Below, piece by piece: positions 52,673 to 61,028 of a stretch of 64,000 nt of DNA. The DNA comes from Clostridiales bacterium (GTDB lineage Bacteria; Bacillota; Clostridia; Lachnospirales; Lachnospiraceae), in NCBI GenBank assembly GCA_021202015.1, contig JAJQDV010000054.1:24823-88822 (forward strand). Reading direction: 5' to 3'. Position 1 is the first letter of the stretch. Every line of letters starts with the position of its first letter. The notes beneath the pieces are model-generated. The model did not search any database, was not told the origin of the DNA, and was given only the letters and a program-made list of their open reading frames with translations. The translations under genes and the position numbers were made by a program.

Positions 52673-54178
52673 ATGAATTTATTTTCAGAGCGCTTAAATG
52701 CTGTGATGGAAGAAAAACATTACCGGCAGGCTGATGTGATTCTTCTGGCAAATCAGTCCGGAGAAGCCTCCGGCATCCATATCGGAAAAAGCCACATGAG
52801 CCAGTATTGCAGCGGAAAAACGATACCGCGGGCGGATATTCTGCGTATTCTCGCAGATGCCCTGAATGTAAACCCGCTCTGGCTGCAGGGCGAGGATGTT
52901 CCGCGAGAGACAGAAACGGCTTCCGGACCGGCGGATCCGAATCAGACAGGAGGACCTATCATGAGAGAATTCAAAAAGTCATACAAACTGAACGATGTGT
53001 TATACGATGTGCGCGGTCCTGTCGTGGACGAGGCAAACCGCATGAGCGAATCCGGCATACACATATTGAAGCTGAACATCGGTAACCCGGCGCCTTTCGG
53101 ATTCCGGGCTCCGGAGGAGGTCATCTATGACTTTCGCCAGCAGTCTGTCAACTGTGAAGGCTACTCAGACTCCAGAGGGCTGTTTACCACACGGAAAGCC
53201 ATCATGCAGTATGCGCAGCTCAAAAATATCCCCAATGTTGAAATCAATGACATTTATACAGGAAACGGCGTCAGCGAGCTGATCACGATCTGTATGCAGG
53301 CGCTCCTGGACGATGGCGATGAGATCCTGATCCCCTCCCCCGACTATCCGCTCTGGACAGCCAGCGCTACTCTGGCGGGCGGAAAAGCCGTTCACTATAT
53401 CTGCGATGAAAAGTCCGACTGGAACCCGGATCTGGAAGATATGGAGAAAAAGATCACAGACCGCACAAAGGCCATCGTCATCATCAATCCGAACAATCCG
53501 ACCGGTGCGCTCTATCCGAAAGATGTTCTGATAAAAATCGCCGATCTCGCGCGGCGGCATCAGCTGATCATTTTTTCCGATGAGATCTATGACCGTCTGG
53601 TCATGGACGGGGAGGAACATGTCTCCATCGCATCCCTTGCGCCGGATCTGTTCTGCGTCACCTTCAGCGGATTGTCAAAATCCCACATGATCGCGGGCTT
53701 CCGTATCGGCTGGATGATCCTGAGCGGAAACAAGGCTCCCGCCGCGGATTATATCGAAGGACTGAATATGCTTTCCAATATGCGCCTGTGCTCCAATGTT
53801 CCGGCCCAGTCCATCGTACAGACCGCCCTGGGCGGATATCAGAGCGTGAAAAACTACATCGTTCCCGGCGGCAGAGTTTATGAACAGCGGGATTTTGTTT
53901 ACAAAGCGCTGAACGACATCCCGGGTATCAGCGCGGTAAAACCGAAGGCAGGATTTTACATTTTCCCGAAAATAGATATCAAAAAGTTCAATATCACAGA
54001 TGACGAACAGTTCGCCCTGGATTTTCTGAAACAAAAGCATGTCCTGGTCGTACAGGGAACCGGGTTTAACTGGAAACAGCCGGATCATTTCCGGGTCGTC
54101 TATCTGCCGCGTGTCGAAGTGCTGGAGGAGGCCATGGACAGTCTGGCGGATTTCATGAAAACCTACCGGCAGCAATAA
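52673..54178 (+). CDS. HTH (Cro/CI-type) - aminotransferase fusion
   Basis: A 501-residue open frame. Residues 1-85 form a helix-turn-helix domain with MNLFSERLNAVMEEK, a DNA-contact helix near KSHMSQYCSGKTIP, and PLWLQGED at its end. Residues 97-501 form a complete class I/II aminotransferase of the AlaT type: LNIGNPAPFGF, YSDSRGLFTTR, NPNNPTGALYP, the PLP Lys in SGLSKSHMIAGFRIGWM, and a C-terminal FRVVYLPRVE. It may make alanine or a related amino acid and regulate its own gene. It is not a MocR protein, since those have a GntR-type N-terminus. An internal ribosome site precedes Met-97. Confidence 0.85.
   Translation: MNLFSERLNAVMEEKHYRQADVILLANQSGEASGIHIGKSHMSQYCSGKTIPRADILRILADALNVNPLWLQGEDVPRETETASGPADPNQTGGPIMREFKKSYKLNDVLYDVRGPVVDEANRMSESGIHILKLNIGNPAPFGFRAPEEVIYDFRQQSVNCEGYSDSRGLFTTRKAIMQYAQLKNIPNVEINDIYTGNGVSELITICMQALLDDGDEILIPSPDYPLWTASATLAGGKAVHYICDEKSDWNPDLEDMEKKITDRTKAIVIINPNNPTGALYPKDVLIKIADLARRHQLIIFSDEIYDRLVMDGEEHVSIASLAPDLFCVTFSGLSKSHMIAGFRIGWMILSGNKAPAADYIEGLNMLSNMRLCSNVPAQSIVQTALGGYQSVKNYIVPGGRVYEQRDFVYKALNDIPGISAVKPKAGFYIFPKIDIKKFNITDDEQFALDFLKQKHVLVVQGTGFNWKQPDHFRVVYLPRVEVLEEAMDSLADFMKTYRQQ
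52948..52963 (+). promoter_or_regulatory. Internal ribosome-binding site for the aminotransferase part
   Basis: AGGAGG at 52948-52953, then seven bases, then ATG at 52961, in frame. Initiation here gives a 405-residue enzyme, the usual size of AlaT. Confidence 0.6.
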
Positions 54179-54225
54179 ACGGGAACATTTATTTCCACTC
54201 GTGCGGATGAAATCGACTCTGTCAG

Positions 54226-54260
54226 CGGGGGGATCGCCGCGTTATACGACGATCCCCCCG
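54226..54260. terminator. Terminator between the fusion gene and the large surface gene
   Basis: CGGGGGGATCG and CGATCCCCCCG form an 11 bp perfect stem around a 13-base loop, followed by TTATTTC. It serves the convergent ends of both genes. Confidence 0.65.
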
Positions 54261-54303
54261 TTATTTCAGAACAGCTCCTGTTTTATCGCTCCTTTCGGTT
54301 TTA

Positions 54304-57300
54304 TTATCTCCATCTTCCGGCATAGGATTCGTCCGTTGTATCTCCATAGACATACATCAGATCCGCGTCGCCGCTCTCAATGGCATTTTTGAAGTAATAC
54401 ACATTCTCTCGTCGGGCACAGAGCGTATCCTTGCCGTCGCCGTTCCAGTCGCCGACCAGCATCACATCCATACTCCTGCCGTAGGTGATCACTTCATCCG
54501 CCGCTCCGCCGTCAATCGAATACTTAAAATAGTACCTGTTCCCGTCCCGGCGCACCGCCAGCGTGTCCATCCCGTCGCTGTTCCAGTCGCCGACCAGCAC
54601 TTCGTCGCCCTCTTTGCCGTAGGTAATGAAGAAGTCCGCGTCGCCGGAGGAGAAATCATTTTTAAAATAGAAGGTGTTCCCGCGCCGCACGCAGATCGTG
54701 TCGATGCCGTCGCCGTCCCAGTCGCCGATGAGCACTTCATCGCCGGCAAGGCCGTAATCCAGCACCAGATCCGGGCCGTCACTCTCGAGCGTGTACCAGA
54801 AGCTGAACGTGTTGCCGCTGCGGAGCACCACGGTGTCGCCCACCGTAGCAATCGCTTCGACGACCTCCGTATACGTCTCGCCGCAGACGGTACAGGTGTA
54901 GGTGATCTCGCCCTCTTCGGTCGCCGTGGCGGTTTTCGTCACCACGCCGGCATCCCAGCTGTGGCCCGTCGCTGACAGCGTCTCCGTATAGCTGTCCCCG
55001 CAGATGCTGCAGGTATAGGTCGCGCTTCCGTCCTCCGTACACGTCGGCTCCACGCGCTTTGCGGTATCCTCTACATAGGTATGGCCGGTCGCAGATGTCA
55101 GTTCTGTGTAGTAGATGTTCCCGCAGACGCTGCACTTATGCTCAGTCTTTCCTCCCTCCGTGCACGTAGGCGCGATCACGGTCTCCTCATAGCTGTGACC
55201 GGCTGCCGGGATTGATTCCGTATACGTCTCGCCGCAGACGCTGCAGGTATAGGTTTTAACGCCGACCTCTGTGCAGGTCGCCTCTGTAGTCACAGTCCCA
55301 TCGTCCCAGGTGTGGCCGGTGGCGGGCATGGTGACGGTGTTGGTATACACCACGTCACCACATACCGTGCAGGCCACGGTGATTCGGACGGCGCCGTCCT
55401 CGGTACAGGTGGCCTCCTCGATGGTTTCCGTCATACCCGCATAGCTGTGGCCGGCAGGGATTGTCTCAGTCCAGCTGTCCCCGCATTCCGTGCAGACATA
55501 ATAGTTGTATCCCTCCTCGGTGCAGGTGGCTTCTTTGGTTCTGTTTAACTCAAAGGTGTGGAGAGTGCAATAATACTCGCCCACCCAGCAGAAATTGTTT
55601 TCGCTCTGGTAGCAGGCATACGACTGGATTATGATATCCGTATGTCCCCACTCCGTAATGGTCAGGATGTTGTCCTCCACGGAGTAGGTGACACCGTAAT
55701 CCGAGGCGTCCTGCCAGCCGTCTTCAGTATCCACATAGACATTCCAGCCGACCGTATACCCCTCCGGGAAGTCATAGTCGTTGCCCGGCCATTCGATCAT
55801 CTCAAAGATGTAGTTCTCCCCGTCGTAACTCTCCTCAATATAAGCGCCGTACCCTATTTCTTCCACATAGGGCCAGTAGTCGCACAGCCAGTTCCCGTCG
55901 CTGTCGTAGACCTCGATCTGCATACTGGTCCACCAGTTGCCGATGCGCACCAGGGCGGGCAGGGCATCCTCTTCGGAGCTGCCGTCTGCGTAAATCCAGG
56001 CGTTCCAGTCGATGTTGTCGGTGTTCAGACGGGCGTAATAGTTCTCGCCGTCCAGCTCCACTTCCTCCGTGCAGGGGTTGCCGTCCTCATCTATATAATA
56101 ATAGGTCAGGGTGTAGTCCACAGCGCTCAGGTCCAGGGTGTCCCCCACGGGCACGTCGCCCAGGCTGCCGGTGATGGTGTAGTAAGGGCTGGTAGTGACA
56201 TTGAAGCCGATATCGCTGCCGGCCACGGTATTGCCGTCCTCGTCCTGAGCGTACAGGTGCAGCGTAACGTAGCCTTCCGCATCGCCGGTGACGACGAGGG
56301 AATCACCGTCTCTCTCCACAGAAATCCGGCCGTCCCCGTCATAGTCCCAGGTCATGGAATATCCAAGGCTCTCCATCTCCGACAGAGAATAGCAGCTATC
56401 TTCCACCCTGTAGTATCCATCGTCGTCCCAGCAGGTAGCCCGGACGGCAAAATTCATCGCCGCCTCGCGGGAGGCGCCCACCAGCAGCTGATCCGTATTC
56501 AAATCGTCCCCATACCAGACGTCAACCCAATACCGCTCTCCGACGACGTTTACGATGAAAGTGAAGCTCTGTTCTTCGCCGTCCAGGTCACTGTACCAGG
56601 CGGTCACAACAGCGCTGCCGGTGCTGATCGGGTTGATGTTCCAACCCTCGTCGGAGCTTCCGTCGAGGGAGACGACTTCGCTCTCTCCGTCGTCGGGATA
56701 GCTTTCCGTCACCTGGACATCGGTGATATCAGCCTCGCCGTCTTCGCCCCAAACGTGGTTCATGTCGCGCACATAATAGCCCAGGTTGTCAAACCACTCG
56801 CCCTCGCCCAGAACCATCGTGTAATCCCCGAACGTGTGGTAGTTTTCCTCGGCCACCAGCACCTCCAGATCATTCAAGACGCACGATGTGAACCTGTTAC
56901 CTTCATAAGAAACACGTGCGTTCACGCCGAAGAAGTAGCCGCTGGTATAGCCTTCGTTCACCAGATCCTCGCTGAGGTCAACACTGAGGGTGGCGGTGTT
57001 GTCGCCATTGTCGGTCAGGGTGACATAGTTGCTGCTCTCTTTATCAGTCAGATAATACTCCACCGTGTACCCGTCCGGCAGGTCATTGCTGTCCTCGGAC
57101 TGCTCCACAGACAGGATCAAATCGTCGGTGTCAAACACATAGTAGTAGCTGTCCTCCTCGTAGTAATAGCTGGCTGTCATGTTGACGCTGTACCTCACAT
57201 ATTCCACATAGGGCCAGCAGTCGCACAGCCAGTTCCCGTCGCTGTCATAAACTTCGATCTGCATACTGGTCCACCCGTTGCCGATGCGCACCAGGGCGGG

Positions 57301-58752
57301 CAGGGCATCCTCTTCGGAGCTGCCGTCTGCGTAAGCCCAGGCATCCCAGTCAACGCTGTCGGTGTTCAGGCGGGCGTAATAACTCTCGCCGTCCAGCTCC
57401 ACTTCCTTCGTGTTGGCGCTGCCGTTCTCATCTATGTAATAACAGGTCAGGATGAAGTCCGCGGCGCTCAGATCCAGGGTATCTCCCGGGAGCACGTCGC
57501 CCAGGTCGCCGGTGATCATGTAGTAGCTGTCGCAGGTTCCGACCCACTGGCTGGATTCAGCCACAACGGACCCATCTCCGTCCAGCACATAGACGTACAG
57601 CCACGCGCCGCCGGCGCTATTGGCGGTGACCAGAATGGCGCCGTCCTCCGTCACCTCAGCGGAGATGTTCTCGTTTTCAGGCACTAGCGACACGGAATAC
57701 CCATCCGGCAGCTCCGCCAGGGAGTAATTTATTACGTTACTGGTGCCCTCCACCCAATCGTTTTCGTCGTCGTCCCAAATCAGGGATCTGAACACATAGG
57801 CCATCGAAAGCTCCCGCTGAGCGCCGACCAGAATATTGTCCGTGTCCACCCCGTCTGTCCAGCCGTAGTTGTCAATCAAGCTCAGCGAACTGACGACGTA
57901 TACATTGAACTCAAAGCTCTGCTCCCCGCCGTCCGCGTCGGTATACCGGGCGGTCACGGTAGCATAGCCGATGTTGGCGGTGCCAAAGTACGAGCCGGTG
58001 CCAAAGTACCAGCCGCCGTCATCGTAGCTGCCGCCGAGCCAGATAATTGTATCTTCCGTCTCCACATACTCTCCGGCATCGTCATCCCAGACATAGCTGG
58101 CCGTCACCTCCATGTCGCTGACAGCAATCTCGTCGTATGCGCCGTAGACATTATCCATATTGCGGTATTCACGTTCAAAGGTGTTGCTGACCCCAGCGTC
58201 GTCCCCCAAGAGTATTCCCCCCAAGAGTATTGTGCAATCTCCGAATGTGTAGTAGTAATCATAGGCCACCAGCACCTCTATCCACAAATCATGGTACGAG
58301 ACGATTTCATTACCCTCATACGAAACGACAGCGTACACGCCGACCGAATAGCCGTTGGTGTAGCCTTCGTCCGCCAGATCCTCGCTGAGGTCAACGCTGA
58401 GGGTAGCGGTGTTGTCACCATTGTCGGTCAGGGTGACATAGTTGTAATTTTCTTCCTCACACAGAAAATACTCCACCGTGTACCCGTCCGGCAGGTCATC
58501 GCTGTCCCCGGACTGCTCCACAGACAGGATCAGATCATCGGTGTCGAATACATAATAATAGGTATAGTCCTCCTCCTCATTATAATAGGAGTAGCTGGTC
58601 GTCATGGTGACGCTGTATTCCACATCGTCAGAAGAATTTAACGACAGAAAACCGTCCTCCCCGTCGCCGGCAAACGCTGCCGCGGGCAGCAGGGACAGGA
58701 CCATGGCCACAGCAAGCAGCGAGGCCAACAGGGACTTAATTTTTGTTCTCAT
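54304..58752 (-). CDS. Large secreted repeat protein, candidate phase-variable surface protein
   Basis: 1482 residues. A signal peptide (about 1-30) ends AAAFAGDG. Two tandem copies of a beta-rich unit follow, roughly residues 45-520 and 520-970, very Asp/Glu/Tyr-rich, with near-identical stretches such as TDDLILSVEQS and EVELDGE. Then come about 120 residues of unclear fold. Six units of about 40 residues (about 1065-1300) follow, with an EATCTEEG-type start and a CxxC core (CTECG, CSVCG); the last unit lacks the first Cys. Finally, four FG-GAP-type units (GDWDGDG and variants) end AGRWR, like those of the 803-residue secreted protein. The start at 58752 is preceded by AAAGGA. No LPXTG motif is seen. 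The function is unknown; wall-associated adhesin or binding protein is inference. Upstream lies the invertible segment. Confidence 0.7.
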   Translation of the reverse strand: MRTKIKSLLASLLAVAMVLSLLPAAAFAGDGEDGFLSLNSSDDVEYSVTMTTSYSYYNEEEDYTYYYVFDTDDLILSVEQSGDSDDLPDGYTVEYFLCEEENYNYVTLTDNGDNTATLSVDLSEDLADEGYTNGYSVGVYAVVSYEGNEIVSYHDLWIEVLVAYDYYYTFGDCTILLGGILLGDDAGVSNTFEREYRNMDNVYGAYDEIAVSDMEVTASYVWDDDAGEYVETEDTIIWLGGSYDDGGWYFGTGSYFGTANIGYATVTARYTDADGGEQSFEFNVYVVSSLSLIDNYGWTDGVDTDNILVGAQRELSMAYVFRSLIWDDDENDWVEGTSNVINYSLAELPDGYSVSLVPENENISAEVTEDGAILVTANSAGGAWLYVYVLDGDGSVVAESSQWVGTCDSYYMITGDLGDVLPGDTLDLSAADFILTCYYIDENGSANTKEVELDGESYYARLNTDSVDWDAWAYADGSSEEDALPALVRIGNGWTSMQIEVYDSDGNWLCDCWPYVEYVRYSVNMTASYYYEEDSYYYVFDTDDLILSVEQSEDSNDLPDGYTVEYYLTDKESSNYVTLTDNGDNTATLSVDLSEDLVNEGYTSGYFFGVNARVSYEGNRFTSCVLNDLEVLVAEENYHTFGDYTMVLGEGEWFDNLGYYVRDMNHVWGEDGEADITDVQVTESYPDDGESEVVSLDGSSDEGWNINPISTGSAVVTAWYSDLDGEEQSFTFIVNVVGERYWVDVWYGDDLNTDQLLVGASREAAMNFAVRATCWDDDGYYRVEDSCYSLSEMESLGYSMTWDYDGDGRISVERDGDSLVVTGDAEGYVTLHLYAQDEDGNTVAGSDIGFNVTTSPYYTITGSLGDVPVGDTLDLSAVDYTLTYYYIDEDGNPCTEEVELDGENYYARLNTDNIDWNAWIYADGSSEEDALPALVRIGNWWTSMQIEVYDSDGNWLCDYWPYVEEIGYGAYIEESYDGENYIFEMIEWPGNDYDFPEGYTVGWNVYVDTEDGWQDASDYGVTYSVEDNILTITEWGHTDIIIQSYACYQSENNFCWVGEYYCTLHTFELNRTKEATCTEEGYNYYVCTECGDSWTETIPAGHSYAGMTETIEEATCTEDGAVRITVACTVCGDVVYTNTVTMPATGHTWDDGTVTTEATCTEVGVKTYTCSVCGETYTESIPAAGHSYEETVIAPTCTEGGKTEHKCSVCGNIYYTELTSATGHTYVEDTAKRVEPTCTEDGSATYTCSICGDSYTETLSATGHSWDAGVVTKTATATEEGEITYTCTVCGETYTEVVEAIATVGDTVVLRSGNTFSFWYTLESDGPDLVLDYGLAGDEVLIGDWDGDGIDTICVRRGNTFYFKNDFSSGDADFFITYGKEGDEVLVGDWNSDGMDTLAVRRDGNRYYFKYSIDGGAADEVITYGRSMDVMLVGDWNGDGKDTLCARRENVYYFKNAIESGDADLMYVYGDTTDESYAGRWR

Positions 58753-59035
58753 ACTTCCAATATCCTTTCTACTTATTCCACCCATCAGGGGGCGGGTTTT
58801 ATTTTCTTTATATGCATTCTATTCAGTTGTCAGGGTACAGAACATGACTCATCCTCTCCTTTCTCTCAAACGGTTCCGGCATCGACATCTGCAGGGATCC
58901 GTTTATCTTTTTCTTTGCTGATCTCCGGGTCAGTGGGGTCTAACCCCGGAAAATAAGTATAGAATTTCTATAAGTTTTAAAAATTCTCACCACTTAAAAG
59001 TTTATAAAAATTTACTGGGTTCTGACACCTAAGAT

Positions 59036-59097
59036 GGTTCTCATAATACATGATTATGAGGTTCTGCTTTAGCAGGTTCTCATAATACACATTATGT
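59036..59097 (+). repeat. Left inverted repeat of the invertible segment
   Basis: 62 bp, running GGTTCTCATAATACATG to ACATTATGT. Its reverse complement matches 59417-59478 at 61 of 62 positions (one G/A change). It contains one 39 bp palindromic unit with outer arms ATTATGAG/CTCATAAT and an inner CTGC-TAAA-GCAG. Confidence 0.85.
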
Positions 59098-59318
59098 CTT
59101 TTACGGAAAGCAGAATAAGTGCCTGACAGGAAGGCCGGAACCGGAAAACACAATACGCAGCAAAGCCAAGAACCTTCCGGCGGCAACATAAATATTACCA
59201 CGGAGCAGCATGTAATGTAAAATAGTCCTGCTACGTCTTATTTTCATGCTTTTTTGCAGTCAAAAAACATCTATGCAAATATTGCAATTAGATATCTGAA
59301 TAATGCATAAACAAAAAG

Positions 59319-59347
59319 TTGTGAGAACACAGAAAAAAATGTATAAT
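59319..59347 (+). promoter_or_regulatory. Promoter within the invertible segment
   Basis: TTGTGA and TATAAT with an exact 17 bp spacer. It reads rightward into the 3' side of the recombinase gene here. After inversion it would lie at about 59167-59195 and read leftward into the surface-protein gene. Confidence 0.65.
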
Positions 59348-59416
59348 AAAATTGTATTTGCTCAATTTTGCCGCAAAAATCATGCAATGATTATGCAGGC
59401 AGAGAGTTCAGGATGA

Positions 59417-59478
59417 ACATAATGTGTATTATGAGAACCTGCTAAAGCAGAACCTCATAATCATATATTATGAGAACC
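59417..59478 (-). repeat. Right inverted repeat of the invertible segment
   Basis: 62 bp from ACATAATGTGTATTATG to ATTATGAGAACC, the inverted match of 59036-59097. A second 39 bp unit follows in tandem (see next entry). Confidence 0.85.
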
Positions 59479-59511
59479 TGCTAAAGCAGAACCTCATAAT
59501 CATATATTATG
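59427..59511. repeat. Tandem 39 bp palindromic units at the right end
   Basis: Two complete units (59427-59465 and 59466-59504) plus a TATTATG remnant, each with ATTATGAG / CTCATAAT arms and an inner CTGC-TAAA-GCAG. Direct AGAACCT copies flank a GCTAAAGC core in each unit. The left end has only one unit. Confidence 0.8.
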
Positions 59512-59592
59512 TTATGTCCACCCGGCATCCAAACCTTCATCTTTCTGTTTTTCAGCCGGTTTCATCGCGATTGAGCCAACCTCCCTGTACTG

Positions 59593-60612
59593 CTATGCTA
59601 CAAGACCCAGTTCTTCTATTTCCCGGGCTATTTTATCTGCGCTCTCCATCAGATAGATACGTGTTGTATTCAGCGATGTGTGGCCGAGAATATCAGCCAG
59701 TTTTTTGAGATCTTGATATGCCTCATAGTAGCACCGTGCGAAGAGATGCCGCAGGTTGTGAGGATATACTTTTTCCGGCTCTACTTCAGCGGCTGCCGCC
59801 ATTTCTTTCATTTTTTTCCAGATCCATTCCCTTGAAACCGGATTACCCTTACGCGTGATGAAGACCGTCCCGGATTTGACCGCGTTCTTCTGCGCATATT
59901 CAAGGAGCTTTTCCGCCAGGTTATCCGGGATCCTGATCTCACGGAACTTCCCTTTCATCGAAATCTTAACCGTCCTGTCCTGAATCGCATCCACCGTAAT
60001 GAACTGCAGTTCTGAAACACGGATGCCCAGCGAGCAGATCGTTTCCATGATCGTCCCGATCTTTTTCTCGCCCAGTTCGTAAGCCGTTTGAACGAGCTTC
60101 TCATAAACGCTCTTCTCCAGTACCCTGCTTTTGTCACAGAAGATCTTCGTCTGCACACTCAGGTGAGGAATACGGCCGATCGATTTCCAGGCCGGAGCAT
60201 AGCCGCTCCCGCTTTGTTTAAAAGCGATGAAGCTGTTGACCGCGGAGAGAAAGTTGTTGACACTGGTCACGGCATAGGAAGCTGACAGCTCGGTCCTCCA
60301 CTCGATCAGACGCTGCGGCGTGACCGGGCGGTCGTCGAGCCACGACTGCAGCTTCAACAGATGACGGGCATATTGACTGACGGTGGAGACGGTACGCCCT
60401 TTCCCTTTCAGATCTGAGAGAAATGCGTCTATATCTCTGCCCGTTAGCCGCGCCCCGCCGGCATGAATGACGCTGTGCGCGGCTATGGCCGACCAGGCAG
60501 CTGTGAGCCATACGAAGAAAACGGACATTCGCTGTTTCGTGCCATGCGGTGCCGCGTCAGTCTTCGCGGCCCTGCTGAGAGTTTCCCGGGTATTGATTGC
60601 AATTGTTTTCAT
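59593..60612 (-). CDS. Tyrosine recombinase (Xer/integrase type), candidate invertase
   Basis: A 339-residue enzyme. The N-terminal SAM-like domain (about 45-155) contains TVSQYARHLLKLQ. The catalytic domain keeps all key residues: Arg in GIRVSELQF, Lys in MKGKFREIRI, HNLRHLFAR, the histidine in ILGHTSLNTTR, and the nucleophilic Tyr in TRIYLMESADK. It cuts and rejoins DNA at short arms like those next door. It has no phage genes around it. The start is the ATG at 60612, eight bases after AAGGAG. It reads toward the invertible segment and is divergent from the ferredoxin gene. Confidence 0.9.
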   Translation of the reverse strand: MKTIAINTRETLSRAAKTDAAPHGTKQRMSVFFVWLTAAWSAIAAHSVIHAGGARLTGRDIDAFLSDLKGKGRTVSTVSQYARHLLKLQSWLDDRPVTPQRLIEWRTELSASYAVTSVNNFLSAVNSFIAFKQSGSGYAPAWKSIGRIPHLSVQTKIFCDKSRVLEKSVYEKLVQTAYELGEKKIGTIMETICSLGIRVSELQFITVDAIQDRTVKISMKGKFREIRIPDNLAEKLLEYAQKNAVKSGTVFITRKGNPVSREWIWKKMKEMAAAAEVEPEKVYPHNLRHLFARCYYEAYQDLKKLADILGHTSLNTTRIYLMESADKIAREIEELGLVA

Positions 60613-60650
60613 ATTCATTGCTCCTTCCAAAAGATGTTTTTTTAAAGTTC

Positions 60651-60679
60651 TTGCAATCTTATATCATTTGTATTATTAT
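60651..60679 (+). promoter_or_regulatory. Promoter candidate of the ferredoxin gene
   Basis: TTGCAA and TATTAT with a 17 bp spacer, about 50 bp ahead of the start. Confidence 0.45.
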
Positions 60680-60730
60680 GAAACGGAGCATTCGGTGCTT
60701 AGTAAAGATTTTTTAAAGGAGGGTTCTAAC

Positions 60731-60901
60731 ATGGCATATGTAATCAGTGACAGCTGCATCTCCTGCGGAGCATGCGAGGGAACATGTCCGGTTGGCGCAA
60801 TCTCAGAGGGCGATGCTCATTTCGAGATCAATGCAGATGAGTGCCTGAGCTGCGGTGCCTGCGCAGACGGATGTCCGGTTGGTGCAATAGAAGCAGAATA
60901 A
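60731..60901 (+). CDS. Two-cluster (2x[4Fe-4S]) ferredoxin
   Basis: A 56-residue protein with two standard cluster motifs, CISCGACEGTCPVGAI and CLSCGACADGCPVGAI, each C-x2-C-x2-C-x3-CP. This is the bacterial 8Fe-8S ferredoxin of clostridial metabolism, a soluble electron carrier for oxidoreductases. AAAGGAGG lies directly ahead of the ATG. A strong terminator follows, so it is a single-gene unit. Confidence 0.96.
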   Translation: MAYVISDSCISCGACEGTCPVGAISEGDAHFEINADECLSCGACADGCPVGAIEAE

Positions 60902-60915
60902 TTCATTTACTTAAC

Positions 60916-60957
60916 AAAAAGAACTGCTGTCTCCCTTCGTAGACAGCAGTTCTTTTT
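60916..60957. terminator. Strong terminator after the ferredoxin gene
   Basis: AAAAAGAACTGCTGTCT and AGACAGCAGTTCTTTTT form a 17 bp stem with an eight-base loop, 15 bp past the stop. The pattern is symmetrical, so it can also stop the convergent gene. Confidence 0.9.
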
Positions 60958-61028
60958 CCCTGAATTATTTGATGATACCGTGAACAAAAGGCCCTGATCA
61001 GTTCTAAACACATGTCAGGTACAGCAGT

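Larger units (their letters stand above)
59036..59478. mobile_element. Putative invertible promoter segment (phase-variation switch)
   Basis: A 319 bp core (59098-59416) is bounded by inverted repeats at 59036-59097 and 59417-59478. The core has no gene but carries a rightward promoter at 59319-59347. A tyrosine recombinase gene lies 115 bp beyond the right repeat. The surface-protein gene, read leftward, starts 284 bp beyond the left repeat. In this orientation the promoter faces away from that gene; inversion would aim it at the gene. The rest of the 840 bp gap (58753-59035 and 59505-59592) holds no gene; a weak leftward -10 (TATACT, 58956-58961) has no good -35. Confidence 0.7.

Noticed and set aside
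52673..54178. MocR/PdxR-type regulator
   Set aside because: Those have a GntR-type winged helix; the domain here is Cro/CI-like.
55558..57687. Plus-strand open frame of 709 codons
   Set aside because: Antisense to the large surface-protein gene. It has no ribosome site, and its frame comes from the biased codons of the repeated coding strand.
59427..59511. CRISPR-like repeats
   Set aside because: Only two direct units with no spacers and no cas genes; better read as part of the recombination site.
59593..60612. Phage integrase
   Set aside because: No phage structural, lysis or replication gene nearby and no tRNA attachment site; the inverted repeats next to it fit an invertase better.
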